NCBI GenBank assembly: GCA_023396095.1
Contig: JAEWXG010000012.1
Coordinates: 254,702-318,701 of the forward strand
Direction: 5' to 3'
DNA: 64,000 bases
Source of the DNA: Bacillota bacterium
GTDB lineage: Bacteria > Bacillota > Clostridia > Christensenellales > UBA3700
Shown here: positions 9,873 to 18,757 of the stretch, piece after piece
Layout: every line of letters starts with the position of its first letter
How positions within the stretch are numbered: the stretch's first letter is position 1
Position numbers and translations under genes: made by a program
Notes under the pieces: model-generated
What the model saw: the letters and a program-made list of their open reading frames with translations, nothing else
What the model was told of the DNA's origin: nothing
The model's database searches: none

Positions 9873-10907
9873 TCATATTGCTTTTGAAATTAAACAATCC
9901 AATCCTTCTGTTTCTTTATATCCTAAAACCTTATTCATATTTTGAACCGCTTGCCCAGCAGCCCCTTTAACCAAGTTATCTATTGCAGTCATTATTATTA
10001 GTGTTTTAGTTCTTTCTTCAACATAGAAAGAAATATCACAGTAATTTGTCATTTTTACATAGCGGATGTTAGGATATACTCCTTCTGGTAAAAGTCTTAT
10101 AAACGGTTTATCTCTATATTCTTTAAGATATAAGTTTTTTATATCTTCAAACTTTATTAACTCATTTAATTTAATATATATTGTTGATTCAATACCACGC
10201 GTTACAGGCAATAAATGTGGAGTAAAAGTAACAGTATATTGCTTGCTCGACATTTTATTTATTTCCTGCTCGATTTCTGGAATATGTCTGTGAGTGCCAA
10301 CTTTATATGGCTGAAAAGACTCGTTACAAAAAACAAATAAATTATTTTCAACTAGAGATTTTCCTGCTCCACTTACTCCAGACTTACTATCGACTATGAT
10401 ATGTTCCCCTATGTTATTTAAATTTTTTATGACTGGATACAAACCTAAAATAATACTCGTAGGATAGCATCCGGGATTAGCTATTAATTTCTTTTGATAA
10501 ACATCTGACAACTCAGGAATCGAATATACTTTACCTTTGTGTGTCTCTTTATATTTATATTCACTTCCATACCATTTTTGATACATCTCTTCTGAGTCAA
10601 GTCTGAAATCTGATCCCAAATCTATAACATATTTGCTGCTAGAAATTTTAGATACAATTTCTTCTGATTTTAATGCCGGTAATGATATAAAAATAACATC
10701 CGCTTTTTCTATTAACTCTTCTTTTGATATCAACACATAATCATTTAAATTGCTAAATGAAGGATAGATGTTTTTTATATCTAGCCCCTCATTATGTTCA
10801 GAAGATAAATAAATTTTTGAAACTTGTGGATGCTTTAAGAGTATTGAAAATAATTCCACACCAGCCAGCCCCGTTGCTCCTATTATTCCAACATTAATTT
10901 TGCTCAT
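9873..10907 (-). CDS. argC: N-acetyl-gamma-glutamyl-phosphate reductase ArgC
   Basis: NADPH-dependent reduction of N-acetylglutamyl phosphate to the semialdehyde. It has a Rossmann nucleotide loop GIIGATGLAG at 7-16 and the catalytic cysteine Cys147 in NPGCYPTS; the 344-residue length is typical. The ATG at 10907 has GAGGAG at 9-10 bases. Its first 14 bases overlap the end of argH, and it ends 11 bases before argJ, so the genes are translated as a tight block. Confidence 0.96.
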   Translation of the reverse strand: MSKINVGIIGATGLAGVELFSILLKHPQVSKIYLSSEHNEGLDIKNIYPSFSNLNDYVLISKEELIEKADVIFISLPALKSEEIVSKISSSKYVIDLGSDFRLDSEEMYQKWYGSEYKYKETHKGKVYSIPELSDVYQKKLIANPGCYPTSIILGLYPVIKNLNNIGEHIIVDSKSGVSGAGKSLVENNLFVFCNESFQPYKVGTHRHIPEIEQEINKMSSKQYTVTFTPHLLPVTRGIESTIYIKLNELIKFEDIKNLYLKEYRDKPFIRLLPEGVYPNIRYVKMTNYCDISFYVEERTKTLIIMTAIDNLVKGAAGQAVQNMNKVLGYKETEGLDCLISKAI

Positions 10908-12276
10908 TTTTTAACATCTCCTCATTAAATTTAATTTGTTCTTCTACGGATAAATATGATGTGCTTCCTTTACTCTTTTTATTAGCAATTGATTTTTTGA
11001 TATCTAAATATTCGAATATATCCGCTTTGATTAACGAAGAAAAGCCCTTATATTCTTCTAAAGTAATTTCATTTAGTTCTAAAGAATTCTGTATTGCATA
11101 ATTAACAATTTTCCCTGTTATTTTATGTGCGTCTCTAAAAGGCATTCCTTTTTTAGCAAGATAATCTGCAATTTCAGTTGCTAAAATGTAACCACTTTTA
11201 CAACCCTCATACATGTTGTCCGCTTTAAAAGTTATCGTTTCTAACATTGGGGCTAAAATTCCCAAACAATCTTTTACTGTATTAATCGATGCAAAAATAA
11301 TTTCTTTATCTTCTTGCATGTCTTTATTGTATGACAAAGGTAGCCCTTTCATAACAGTCAACATAGCTACCAAATTTCCATAAACTTTTCCGCTTTTCCC
11401 GCGTATTAGCTCAAACATATCCGGATTCTTTTTCTGTGGCATTATGCTTGACCCTGTAGAAAAGGCGTCATCAATTTCAATAAAATTAAATTCGCTTGTA
11501 GACCACAAAATCATTTCTTCCGACAATCTTGATAGGTGCATCATTATAAGTGACATGTCCGCTAAAAATTCAATAATATAGTCACGATCCGCTACTGTAT
11601 CCAGACTGTTTCTGGTTATATCTTTAAAACCTAAAAGATCTGCTACTAAATTTCTATCAATATTGTATGAAGTTCCACCCAATGCTGCCGCTCCAAGTGG
11701 CATCTCATTTGCTATATTATATGCATTTTGCAAACGTTTCATATCGCGGTTTAACATCTCAACATATGCTAATAAGTGATGGGATAATAAAACAGGTTGA
11801 GCGTGTTGTAAATGTGTATAGCCAGGCATTACAATATCCTTATTTGTCTTGGCAATTTTTAAAAGCACTTCTATATTCTTCTTTAATAGGCTCTTGATGT
11901 TTTTCATCTCTTTTAGTATGTACATTTTAACATCCACTTGCACTTGATCATTTCTGCTGCGTGCTGTGTGCATCTTCTTCCCTACATCACCAACCTTTTC
12001 GACTAATTGTTTTTCAATAAAAACGTGTATGTCTTCTTCGTTTTCATCGATAATCATATTCCCTTTCGAAATATCTAAACAAATAGATTTTAGCCCTTTT
12101 ATAATTATGTCTGCCTCGCCATCTGTTATTATGTTATTTAAAGCAAGCATCGTAACGTGTGCAATACTAGCAGAAATATCTTCGAAATATAATTTAGAAT
12201 CAATTTTAATAGATGAATTAAATTCATTGGCTATTTTCGCTGTTTCCTTATTAAAACGCCCATCCCAAACTTTCAT
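10894..12276 (-). CDS. argH: Argininosuccinate lyase ArgH
   Basis: Splits argininosuccinate into arginine and fumarate. The 460-residue fumarase/aspartase-superfamily protein begins with the usual WDGRF and carries the signature loop GSSIMPQKKNPD around residue 280, whose serine is the catalytic base. The ATG at 12276 gives the canonical N-terminus, though its ribosome site (TTGGTG) is weak; translation is probably coupled to argG, which ends 9 bases before. A TTG at 12285 would add three residues. Confidence 0.96.
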   Translation of the reverse strand: MKVWDGRFNKETAKIANEFNSSIKIDSKLYFEDISASIAHVTMLALNNIITDGEADIIIKGLKSICLDISKGNMIIDENEEDIHVFIEKQLVEKVGDVGKKMHTARSRNDQVQVDVKMYILKEMKNIKSLLKKNIEVLLKIAKTNKDIVMPGYTHLQHAQPVLLSHHLLAYVEMLNRDMKRLQNAYNIANEMPLGAAALGGTSYNIDRNLVADLLGFKDITRNSLDTVADRDYIIEFLADMSLIMMHLSRLSEEMILWSTSEFNFIEIDDAFSTGSSIMPQKKNPDMFELIRGKSGKVYGNLVAMLTVMKGLPLSYNKDMQEDKEIIFASINTVKDCLGILAPMLETITFKADNMYEGCKSGYILATEIADYLAKKGMPFRDAHKITGKIVNYAIQNSLELNEITLEEYKGFSSLIKADIFEYLDIKKSIANKKSKGSTSYLSVEEQIKFNEEMLKNEQN

Positions 12277-12285
12277 ATTCACCAA

Positions 12286-13494
12286 CTACTTATTCTTTTT
12301 ATTCAATAAAGCCTCAACTTTTATAGGCAACCCAAATAAATTTATGAATCCTTCTGAATCTTTTTGATTATAGGAATGATCTTCTCCAAAAGTGGCAATA
12401 TCTTCACTGTAAAGCGAATATTTTGATTCAAGCCCTGCGGAAATAATATTCCCCTTGTACAATTTCATTTTCACTACACCTGTCACTTTCTCTTGTGTTA
12501 TATCAACAAATTTATCAAGTGCTTTCTTTAAAGTAGTGAACCATTGTCCGTTATATACAATTTCTGCATATTTTTGCGCAACTAGCGACTTATAGTGCAA
12601 AGTTTCTTTGTCTAGACATATCTGTTCTAAAAGTTCATGCGCTTTATATAAAATTGTCCCTCCTGGAGTTTCATATACACCTCTAGACTTCATTCCAACA
12701 AGACGATTTTCTACAATGTCTGTTACGCCTATACCATGCTTGCCGCCAATTTTATTTAATGTCTCTAACATTTCAACTGGTTTCATTTTCTTGTTGTTAA
12801 TAGCAATAGGAATACCTTTTAAAAACTCAATAGTTAAATATTCCGCTTCATTTGGAGCTTCTTCTAATGTAGAAGTAATTTCTAAAATTTTCTTATAATT
12901 AGGTTCATTTGCTATATTCTCTAAATCTAGCCCCTCGTGAGACAAATGCCAAATATTTTTATCTTTTGAATAATTAGTTTCCTTAGTAATAGAAAGCTTT
13001 ATTCCATGCTTCTCCGCATACTCGATTTCTTCTTCTCTAGATTTAATATTCCAAATACGCCAAGGCGCAATAATTTTCATCTCTGGAGCTAATGCCTTTA
13101 TAGTTAATTCAAATCTTACTTGATCATTCCCCTTCCCGGTGCATCCGTGTACAATTGCATCAGCCTTTTCTTTTTCTGCTATCTCCACAAGCCCTTTTGC
13201 TATAATAGGACGAGCAAAACTAGTACCTAGCAAATAATTTTCGTAAATAGCACCAGCTTTCATTGTTGGATAAATATAATCTTTAATAAAATCTTCCTTT
13301 AAATCTAACTCATAATACTTGCTTGCCCCTGTTTTTAATGCCTTCTCTTTTAATCCTTTTAATTCGTCTCCTTGTCCAACATCACCAACTACGGCAACAA
13401 CTTCACAGTTATATGTCTCCTTTAACCAACTTATAATAATAGATGTATCTAGCCCTCCTGAATATGCTAAAACAACTTTCTTTATGTCACTCAT
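12286..13494 (-). CDS. argG: Argininosuccinate synthase ArgG
   Basis: ATP-dependent joining of citrulline and aspartate. The 402-residue protein starts [18 protein letters not shown], with the PP-loop (AYSGGLDTS) at residues 9-17, followed by [13 protein letters not shown]. The ATG at 13494 is backed by a near-perfect GGAGGTAA; the longer reading from 13548 runs through the promoter. It is the first gene of the seven-gene arginine operon, which is unusual only in placing argG-H before C-J-B-D-F. Confidence 0.97.
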   Translation of the reverse strand: MSDIKKVVLAYSGGLDTSIIISWLKETYNCEVVAVVGDVGQGDELKGLKEKALKTGASKYYELDLKEDFIKDYIYPTMKAGAIYENYLLGTSFARPIIAKGLVEIAEKEKADAIVHGCTGKGNDQVRFELTIKALAPEMKIIAPWRIWNIKSREEEIEYAEKHGIKLSITKETNYSKDKNIWHLSHEGLDLENIANEPNYKKILEITSTLEEAPNEAEYLTIEFLKGIPIAINNKKMKPVEMLETLNKIGGKHGIGVTDIVENRLVGMKSRGVYETPGGTILYKAHELLEQICLDKETLHYKSLVAQKYAEIVYNGQWFTTLKKALDKFVDITQEKVTGVVKMKLYKGNIISAGLESKYSLYSEDIATFGEDHSYNQKDSEGFINLFGLPIKVEALLNKKNK

Positions 13495-13519
13495 TTCTAT
13501 TACCTCCAACGTTGCTACT

Positions 13520-13548
13520 ATTATATGCGTTGTTTTTGTATAAATCAA
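13520..13548 (-). promoter_or_regulatory. Promoter of the arginine operon
   Basis: Minus-strand TTGATT at 13548-13543 and TATAAT at 13525-13520 are separated by exactly 17 bases. It lies 25 bases before the argG ATG and is the only good promoter between the ribosomal terminator and argG. Confidence 0.8.
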
Positions 13549-13555
13549 GTATTTT

Positions 13556-13609
13556 ATGCATATTTTTTAAATTTATTCAAAAATATAATGTTTTATGCAT
13601 TTTATGCAT
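13556..13609. promoter_or_regulatory. ATGCAT repeats upstream of the arginine promoter, possible ArgR operators
   Basis: ATGCAT occurs at 13556-13561, 13595-13600 and 13604-13609, the last two separated by three bases; all three read ATGCATAAAA on the minus strand. The pair resembles an ARG box (two TGNAT half-sites facing each other across an AT centre) but with one base less spacing than the Bacillus/E. coli consensus. The position just upstream of the -35 fits a regulator. No argR gene is in the window. Confidence 0.5.
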
Positions 13610-13653
13610 AATTTAATTCATTTATTGTTTATTTTTCTTGATAAATTTTTCAT

Positions 13654-13687
13654 AAAAAAAGGCTAATTTTGCAATTAGCCTTTTTTT
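13654..13687 (-). terminator. Intrinsic terminator after rplQ
   Basis: A7, then a perfect 7-bp stem GGCTAAT / ATTAGCC (13661-13667 and 13674-13680) with a 6-base loop, then T7. It is symmetrical, so it could work both ways, but it lies 15 bases past the rplQ stop and ends the ribosomal cluster. Confidence 0.92.
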
Positions 13688-13701
13688 ACTTTTAAAAATT
13701 A

Positions 13702-14202
13702 TTATATCAATTCTATAATAGCCATTTCTGCAGCATCTCCGCGTCTTACACCTAGTCTCATGATTCTTGTATAGCCGCCGTTGCTACCTTTTTCTTTTTT
13801 CTCATTATATTTAACAGCATATTCAGCATAAAGCTTTTCAATTAAAGGATGTTGTATATTACCTTTTCTTTTCTTAAATTCACTCTTGCTTTCATCCTTT
13901 GCCTTTACTTCTTGTAAATCTCTTAAGTATGACATCATCTTTCTTCTTGCTGCTAACTTCTTAGGTCCATCGATAGTTACTTGCTCTTGAACCTTTTCAC
14001 CTTTCTCATTTACTTTTTCTTTTGTTACTACAACTGTATCATTAACAGTATTCATTGCTAAAGTAATCATTTTTTCAGCAATAGGTCTAACCTCTTTTGC
14101 TTTTTCTAATGTTGTTTCCAACTTGCCAAACCACAATAAATCGGAAACTTGATTTCTTAACAATGCTACTCTCTCTTTAGCTGGTCTTCCTAACTTTCTC
14201 AT
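13702..14202 (-). CDS. rplQ: 50S ribosomal protein L17 (long form)
   Basis: Large-subunit protein near the exit tunnel. The N-terminus (RKLGRPAKERVALLRNQVSDLL) and the end (GYTRIMRLGVRRGDAAEMAIIELI) are typical L17. At 166 residues it is about 45-50 longer than the usual form because of an inserted charged segment after residue 55 (VTKEKVNEKGEKVQEQV) and a Lys-rich stretch around 105-140. It is the last gene of the alpha operon; its ribosome site AAGGAG lies in the end of rpoA. Confidence 0.95.
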   Translation of the reverse strand: MRKLGRPAKERVALLRNQVSDLLWFGKLETTLEKAKEVRPIAEKMITLAMNTVNDTVVVTKEKVNEKGEKVQEQVTIDGPKKLAARRKMMSYLRDLQEVKAKDESKSEFKKRKGNIQHPLIEKLYAEYAVKYNEKKEKGSNGGYTRIMRLGVRRGDAAEMAIIELI

Positions 14203-14205
14203 GCA

Positions 14206-15168
14206 TTAATTCTCCTTTTCCTTGCTACCTTTAAAAGACTTACCCATCTCTTTAAGCTTATTGTTAATTTCATCAAATGATTTAGCACCCAAATTACGTA
14301 TATTTTTCATCTCATCTTCAGTTTTGCTTACCAAATCTTGTAAAGTATAAATTTTTGCTCTCATTAAGCAATTTTGAGCTCTTTGAGATAATTGCAAATC
14401 ATCAATACTAATTTCTTCCTTCTTTTCAACTTCTTCTTCCATAACTTCTGTTTGAACAGTCATATCAACATCTGCCTTTAGTTCGTGCAATTTTGATAAC
14501 TGTTCTGTTAGGAACTTAGCTGAAATAGCAATAACATCTGTTGGCTTATATGTTCCATTAGTTTTAACTGTTAATCTCAACTCATCATAATTTAAATCTT
14601 GTCCAACACGATAAGGTGAAACTTCATAACTTGCTGCTAATACAGGAGTGAATATTGAATCTACAGGAATAAAATCTATATCATCTGAAAAGTTTTTATG
14701 CTCAGATGCTGGTTCATATCCCCTTCCTACACCTACAGTAATTGTCATTTCTATTTTTCCACCTTCTGCAAGTGTACAAATTACATGATTAGGATTTAAA
14801 ACTGATACACTATATGGAAGTTTTAAATCTCCAGCTGTAACAACTCCTGGTTGTGAAACTGCTAACTTAACTTCTTCTTTAAAATCTGATTGATAGCTAT
14901 CAACTTTAAAATAAATGCCTTTAATATTTAAAACAATATCGCAAACATCTTCCTTTACGCCAACAATTGTTGAAAATTCATTAGTTACACCTTCAATCTT
15001 TATACCGACTGCAGCTGCTCCCTCTAATGACCCTAATAGAACTCTTCTTAATGCATTTCCAATTGTTATTCCAAATCCTCTATCTAATGGAGCAAATTTT
15101 AAAGTCGCTTCTGTATCTGTTGCGCCTTCCATTATAACTGGTTGTAATAACTTTCCTACTTTTAACAT
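14206..15168 (-). CDS. rpoA: RNA polymerase alpha subunit
   Basis: Assembles RNA polymerase and contacts promoters and activators. The 320-residue protein has the N-terminal dimerisation domain (FAPLDRGFGITIGNALRRVLL near 26-46), an acidic linker (EVMEEEVEKKEE), and the C-terminal domain with a helix-hairpin-helix (LRAKIYTL... IRNLGAKSFDEI). It sits between rpsD and rplQ as in almost all bacteria. Confidence 0.97.
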   Translation of the reverse strand: MLKVGKLLQPVIMEGATDTEATLKFAPLDRGFGITIGNALRRVLLGSLEGAAAVGIKIEGVTNEFSTIVGVKEDVCDIVLNIKGIYFKVDSYQSDFKEEVKLAVSQPGVVTAGDLKLPYSVSVLNPNHVICTLAEGGKIEMTITVGVGRGYEPASEHKNFSDDIDFIPVDSIFTPVLAASYEVSPYRVGQDLNYDELRLTVKTNGTYKPTDVIAISAKFLTEQLSKLHELKADVDMTVQTEVMEEEVEKKEEISIDDLQLSQRAQNCLMRAKIYTLQDLVSKTEDEMKNIRNLGAKSFDEINNKLKEMGKSFKGSKEKEN

Positions 15169-15189
15169 ATCTTATCCTCCTATAGAATC

Positions 15190-15780
15190 TTACTTAGAAT
15201 ACAACTCAACGATTAAGTGCTCTTTTATATCTTCCTTTATATCATCTCTTATAGGTAATTCTACAACTTGTCCTGATAAAGTTTGATTATCAAAAGTTAA
15301 CCATCCTGGTAATCCTAAAGCTGGAACTTCTTTAACAATAGTGAATATTGGTTTATCCTTTTTGTTTTCTGCAATTGCAATTACATCTCCCTTTTTAACT
15401 AAATAGGATGGAATGTTTACTCTTTTCCCATTTACTGTAATTAATCCATGATTAACAATTTGTCTTGCCATTGGACGAGTTTTAGCAATTTTCATACGGA
15501 AAACAACGTTATCCAATCTTCTTTCCAAAAGAATTAACATGTTTTCACCTGTAATTCCTCTCATTCTTTCAGCCTTTTCATAATAGTTCAAGAATTGCTT
15601 TTCTAAAACGCCATAAATGAATTTTACTTTTTGCTTTTCTCTTAATTGCAAACCGTAACCTTGAACTTTTCTTCTCTTTTGTTGGCCTTTTTTATTATAT
15701 TTCTTATTAAAACCTAGCTCAGAAGGATCGATTCCTAATGACCTACATCTCTTTAAAACTGGTTCTGTGTTTCTTGCCAT
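15190..15780 (-). CDS. rpsD: 30S ribosomal protein S4
   Basis: Early 16S-binding protein and, in several bacteria, a translational repressor. The 196-residue protein has an S4 RNA-binding domain (ERRLDNVVFRMKIAKTRPMARQIVNHGLITVNGKRV). Only one cysteine is found in the N-terminal domain, so it is the form without the zinc site. Here rpsD lies inside the alpha operon rather than standing alone as in Bacillus. Confidence 0.96.
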   Translation of the reverse strand: MARNTEPVLKRCRSLGIDPSELGFNKKYNKKGQQKRRKVQGYGLQLREKQKVKFIYGVLEKQFLNYYEKAERMRGITGENMLILLERRLDNVVFRMKIAKTRPMARQIVNHGLITVNGKRVNIPSYLVKKGDVIAIAENKKDKPIFTIVKEVPALGLPGWLTFDNQTLSGQVVELPIRDDIKEDIKEHLIVELYSK

Positions 15781-15800
15781 TTTTCAAATCCTCCTTTAAA

Positions 15801-16190
15801 TTACAATCTTCTCTTTTTTGGTGGGCGGCAACCATTGTGCGGAATTGGTGATACGTCTCTAATCAAAACTGCAGCGATATCAACCGTTTGAAGAGCTCTA
15901 ATTGCAGCTTCTCTACCAGCACCAGGTCCTTTAACGTATACTTCTACACTTGTTAACCCATACTCTTTTGCCACTTTTGCTGCATCTTCTGCAACTGCTT
16001 GTGCGGCAAATGGTGTGCTTTTCTTTGATCCTCTAAGTTTCAATTTTCCAGCACTTGACCAAGATAATGTATTTCCTTGTAAATCTGTGAAAGTAACAAT
16101 TGTGTTATTTGATGAAGCATGAATATGCATACATCCTTTATCAACACGTCTGCTATCTTTCTTCTTTCTTGTTGTTTTATTAGCAGCCAT
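15801..16190 (-). CDS. rpsK: 30S ribosomal protein S11
   Basis: Platform protein of the small subunit. The 129-residue sequence has the Lys-rich start ([10 protein letters not shown]), [31 protein letters not shown] and the basic end [11 protein letters not shown], all standard for S11. It lies 20 bases upstream of rpsD and 12 bases after rpsM. Confidence 0.97.
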   Translation of the reverse strand: MAANKTTRKKKDSRRVDKGCMHIHASSNNTIVTFTDLQGNTLSWSSAGKLKLRGSKKSTPFAAQAVAEDAAKVAKEYGLTSVEVYVKGPGAGREAAIRALQTVDIAAVLIRDVSPIPHNGCRPPKKRRL

Positions 16191-16202
16191 TTATGTTACC
16201 TC

Positions 16203-16580
16203 CTATCTAACTGTCTTCTTACTGCGACTAACAGTACGCTTTGGACCTTTTCTAGTACGTGCATTTTGTTTTGTACTTTGTCCTCTTACAGGAAGTCCTT
16301 TTCTATGACGAACTCCCCTATAACAACCTATTTCCATTAAACGTTTAATGTTTAACTTTTCATCTCTTTTTAAATCTCCTTCAACTTCGAGATTCTTTTC
16401 AATATATTCACGGATTAAACTTACTTGGTTTTCATCCAAATCCTTAACTCTAACATCAGGACTAATCCCTGTAGCTGCAAGAATTTTATTAGATGTAACT
16501 CTTCCTATACCATAAATATAAGTTAATGCAATTTCCACTCTCTTTTCACGTGGTAAATCTACACCAGCAATACGAGCCAT
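16203..16580 (-). CDS. rpsM: 30S ribosomal protein S13
   Basis: Head protein contacting the P-site tRNA and the large subunit. The 125-residue sequence has [25 protein letters not shown], a helix-two-turn-helix, [17 protein letters not shown] and a basic tail. It is the first gene after the internal promoter at 16706-16734 and has a GGAGG ribosome site. Confidence 0.97.
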   Translation of the reverse strand: MARIAGVDLPREKRVEIALTYIYGIGRVTSNKILAATGISPDVRVKDLDENQVSLIREYIEKNLEVEGDLKRDEKLNIKRLMEIGCYRGVRHRKGLPVRGQSTKQNARTRKGPKRTVSRSKKTVR

Positions 16581-16705
16581 TCCAAATCCTCCAAAATTTA
16601 ATATTTTTTATTCCGCTTTTCGGGTAAATAAGCATATTAATTTGGAATGTTACACTTATTCAGCCGCCCCTATTTTGCGTTTATCGACATTATTTGCGAA
16701 TATAT
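16581..16705 (-). promoter_or_regulatory. Structured leader before rpsM, possible r-protein autoregulatory site
   Basis: Between the internal promoter and rpsM the transcript can fold with CCC (16622-16624) against GGG (within 16667-16670) and an adjoining 6-bp pair of AAUAAG with CUUAUU (16655-16660 with 16627-16632). Such leaders often bind a ribosomal protein of the operon (S4 in many bacteria). I do not recognise it as a specific catalogued family. Confidence 0.45.
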
Positions 16706-16734
16706 ATTATATCAGCACGATATTATATAGTCAA
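16706..16734 (-). promoter_or_regulatory. Internal promoter for the alpha operon (rpsM-rpsK-rpsD-rpoA-rplQ)
   Basis: Minus-strand TTGACT at 16734-16729, a 17-base spacer and TATAAT at 16711-16706, with TG one base before the -10. It is among the best promoter matches in the window, starts directly after the rpmJ stop, and gives a leader of about 120 bases before rpsM. Confidence 0.82.
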
Positions 16735-16737
16735 TTC

Positions 16738-16854
16738 TTAACCTTGTCTTTGCTTGTGATTTTTGTACTTAGAACAAATAATCATTACTCTTCCATTTCT
16801 TTTGATAACTTTACATTTATCACACATTGGTTTTACAGATGGTCTTACTTTCAT
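16738..16854 (-). CDS. rpmJ: 50S ribosomal protein L36
   Basis: A 38-residue large-subunit protein read by hand from the minus strand: [19 protein letters not shown], ending NHKQRQG. The zinc ribbon ligands are Cys11, Cys14, Cys27 and His33, so this is the zinc-binding form. ATG at 16854 has a GGAGG-type site, and it lies 18 bases after infA, the standard place. Confidence 0.96.
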   Translation of the reverse strand: MKVRPSVKPMCDKCKVIKRNGRVMIICSKYKNHKQRQG

Positions 16855-16872
16855 TATTTATATCCTCCAAAA

Positions 16873-17094
16873 CTAATTCTTGTTTCTCCACATGATTCTA
16901 CCTTTTGTTAAATCATATGGACTCATTTCCACTTTAACCACATCCCCTTCTAGTATTTTAATATAATTAATTCTTAATTTACCAGACAAATATGCAGTTA
17001 TGACATGTCCATTTGTTAATTGGACTCTAAATTGAGTATTAGGTAATACTTCAATCACTTTTCCTTCAGCTTCGATTACATCTTCTTTTGACAA
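16873..17094 (-). CDS. infA: Translation initiation factor IF-1 (TTG start)
   Basis: Binds the A-site region of the 30S subunit during initiation. The 73-residue OB-fold protein reads [41 protein letters not shown] and [10 protein letters not shown]. The start is TTG at 17094: GGAGGG lies about 7 bases before it, and this gives the canonical N-terminus. An upstream in-frame TTG at 17112 would translate the ribosome site itself. Confidence 0.95.
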   Translation of the reverse strand: MSKEDVIEAEGKVIEVLPNTQFRVQLTNGHVITAYLSGKLRINYIKILEGDVVKVEMSPYDLTKGRIMWRNKN

Positions 17095-17113
17095 AGTGTA
17101 TCCCTCCAGCAAC

Positions 17114-17380
17114 TTATTTTTCTTGCAAATATTCGTTAATAACCTTGTTTATTTCCTTATCGAATATTTGTTTATTTTCTTTTATTTTATCTGCCAATCC
17201 TTGAGCTATAAAATTGTGATCTTTTAGATGCTTAATATTTTTCATTTTCGGATTTGCAATAGTTCTCAACACGCCATCGACAACTATAACAAACTTTTCA
17301 TTAACTATCTCTAAAACTATAAAATGTTTGCCTTTATCTCTTCCGGCAACAGATTCTACAATAGCCCCTTCAACAAACAT
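17114..17380 (-). CDS. KOW-domain RNA-binding protein (L14e/L27e-like)
   Basis: An 88-residue protein with a KOW motif at the N-terminus ([21 protein letters not shown], residues about 5-25) followed by a lysine-rich helix. Homologues sit between map and infA in many Clostridia and resemble eukaryotic L14e/L6e KOW proteins; their function is not established. The ATG at 17380 has GAGG close upstream. Its place in the ribosomal cluster suggests a role with RNA or the ribosome. Confidence 0.85.
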   Translation of the reverse strand: MFVEGAIVESVAGRDKGKHFIVLEIVNEKFVIVVDGVLRTIANPKMKNIKHLKDHNFIAQGLADKIKENKQIFDKEINKVINEYLQEK

Positions 17381-17387
17381 ATTTACC

Positions 17388-18134
17388 TCACACTAAAGAT
17401 AGTATTTCTACTCCATCATCTTTTATCAAAACAGTATTCTCATAATGTGCTGATGGCTTGCCATCCGCAGTTACAATTGTATCGTTTTCTAAAGCTTCAA
17501 CTTTATATGTCCCAAGATTAATCATAGGCTCAATGGCTAAAGTCATATTAGTAGCAACTCTCAATCCTCGACCAGGCTCCCCGTAGTTTAAAACCATTGG
17601 ATCTTCATGCAATTTTCTTCCAATCCCATGCCCCGTCAACTCTCTTACAACTCCATAGCCAAAACTTTCCGCATAGCTTTGTATGGCATGCCCTAAATCT
17701 CCAAGTCTTACACCATTTTTTAATATTTTGATTCCCTCAAAAAAGGATTCACGTGTTACTCTAATTAGTTGTTCCTTTTCTCTAGAAATTTGGCCCACGG
17801 CAAATGTTCTTGCGGCATCACCATTATACCCGTTAAATATTACACCGAAATCAATGGAAACAATTTGCCCTTCCTCCAAATATCTTTTTTTAGAAGGAAC
17901 ACCATGCACTACCTCGTCATCTATTGAGACACAAGTATTTGCTGGAAAATCATTAACTCCATAAAAAGCTCCTTTAACGTTATTTTTAATCAAAAATTCT
18001 ACAGCTATCTTCTCGATATCATAAGTAGCCATTCCTGGTTTTATTCTTTCTTCAACTAAGTTTAGAAATTCTCCGACAAGACGGTTAGCTTGTCGCATAT
18101 ATTCAATTTCTTGTTGGTTCTTAATTGTTATCAT
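17388..18134 (-). CDS. map: Methionine aminopeptidase, type I
   Basis: Removes the initiator methionine from nascent proteins. The 248-residue pita-bread fold shows the metal ligands in DFGVIFNGYNGDAART (two Asp), GHGIG (His), EPMI (Glu) and the last Glu in HYENTV. No N-terminal SH3-like extension, so it is the short type Ia. Its start overlaps the end of adk by 14 bases. Confidence 0.96.
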   Translation of the reverse strand: MITIKNQQEIEYMRQANRLVGEFLNLVEERIKPGMATYDIEKIAVEFLIKNNVKGAFYGVNDFPANTCVSIDDEVVHGVPSKKRYLEEGQIVSIDFGVIFNGYNGDAARTFAVGQISREKEQLIRVTRESFFEGIKILKNGVRLGDLGHAIQSYAESFGYGVVRELTGHGIGRKLHEDPMVLNYGEPGRGLRVATNMTLAIEPMINLGTYKVEALENDTIVTADGKPSAHYENTVLIKDDGVEILSLV

Positions 18135-18756
18135 TTATAACGCCTTTTACTTTTTCCAACACAACATCCGGTGTTGTATTTCCGTCTATATTTTTAAAAT
18201 ACGATTTACCTTTATAGTAATCTAATAAAGGTTTTGTTTCTTTATCGTAAACAGCCAACCTGGTTAGAATTATTTCTTCTTTATCATCATTTCTTACTTT
18301 GAAACTACCAGCACATTTAGGGCATACTCCAGCATTACCCCATCTTCTATTGTAAATGGCTCCACATTGAGAACATACCAACCTGTTAACAATTCTGTCT
18401 ACTATTACAGCATTATCAACATCAATATTTATAACATTTGTTATTGTATCAATCTTGTCTAACTCTTCCGCTTGTTTTATCGTTCTTGGATATCCATCTA
18501 ATACATATCCATTTTTACAATCTGTTTCACTTAATCTAATTTTTATTAATTCAACAATTAAATCATCTGGCACCAACTGTCCATTGGCAATATATTGCGA
18601 GGCCTTTTCTCCAAGTTCCGTCTTATTTTTCATATTGTCACGTAAGATATCACCAACTGAAATATGTTTTAAATGTAAATCTTGACACAATTCCTGCGCA
18701 AGCGTTCCTTTTCCAGCTCCTGGAGCCCCCAATAAAACTAATTTAATTATTTTCAT
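18121..18756 (-). CDS. adk: Adenylate kinase with zinc-binding lid
   Basis: Interconverts AMP, ADP and ATP. The 211-residue protein has the P-loop GAPGAGKGT near 10-18, the NMP-binding region, DGYPRT, and a lid with two Cys-x2-Cys pairs (CSQC and CPKC around 128-152), the zinc form usual in Gram-positive bacteria. It lies one base after secY. Confidence 0.97.
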   Translation of the reverse strand: MKIIKLVLLGAPGAGKGTLAQELCQDLHLKHISVGDILRDNMKNKTELGEKASQYIANGQLVPDDLIVELIKIRLSETDCKNGYVLDGYPRTIKQAEELDKIDTITNVINIDVDNAVIVDRIVNRLVCSQCGAIYNRRWGNAGVCPKCAGSFKVRNDDKEEIILTRLAVYDKETKPLLDYYKGKSYFKNIDGNTTPDVVLEKVKGVINDNN

Positions 18757-18757
18757 T

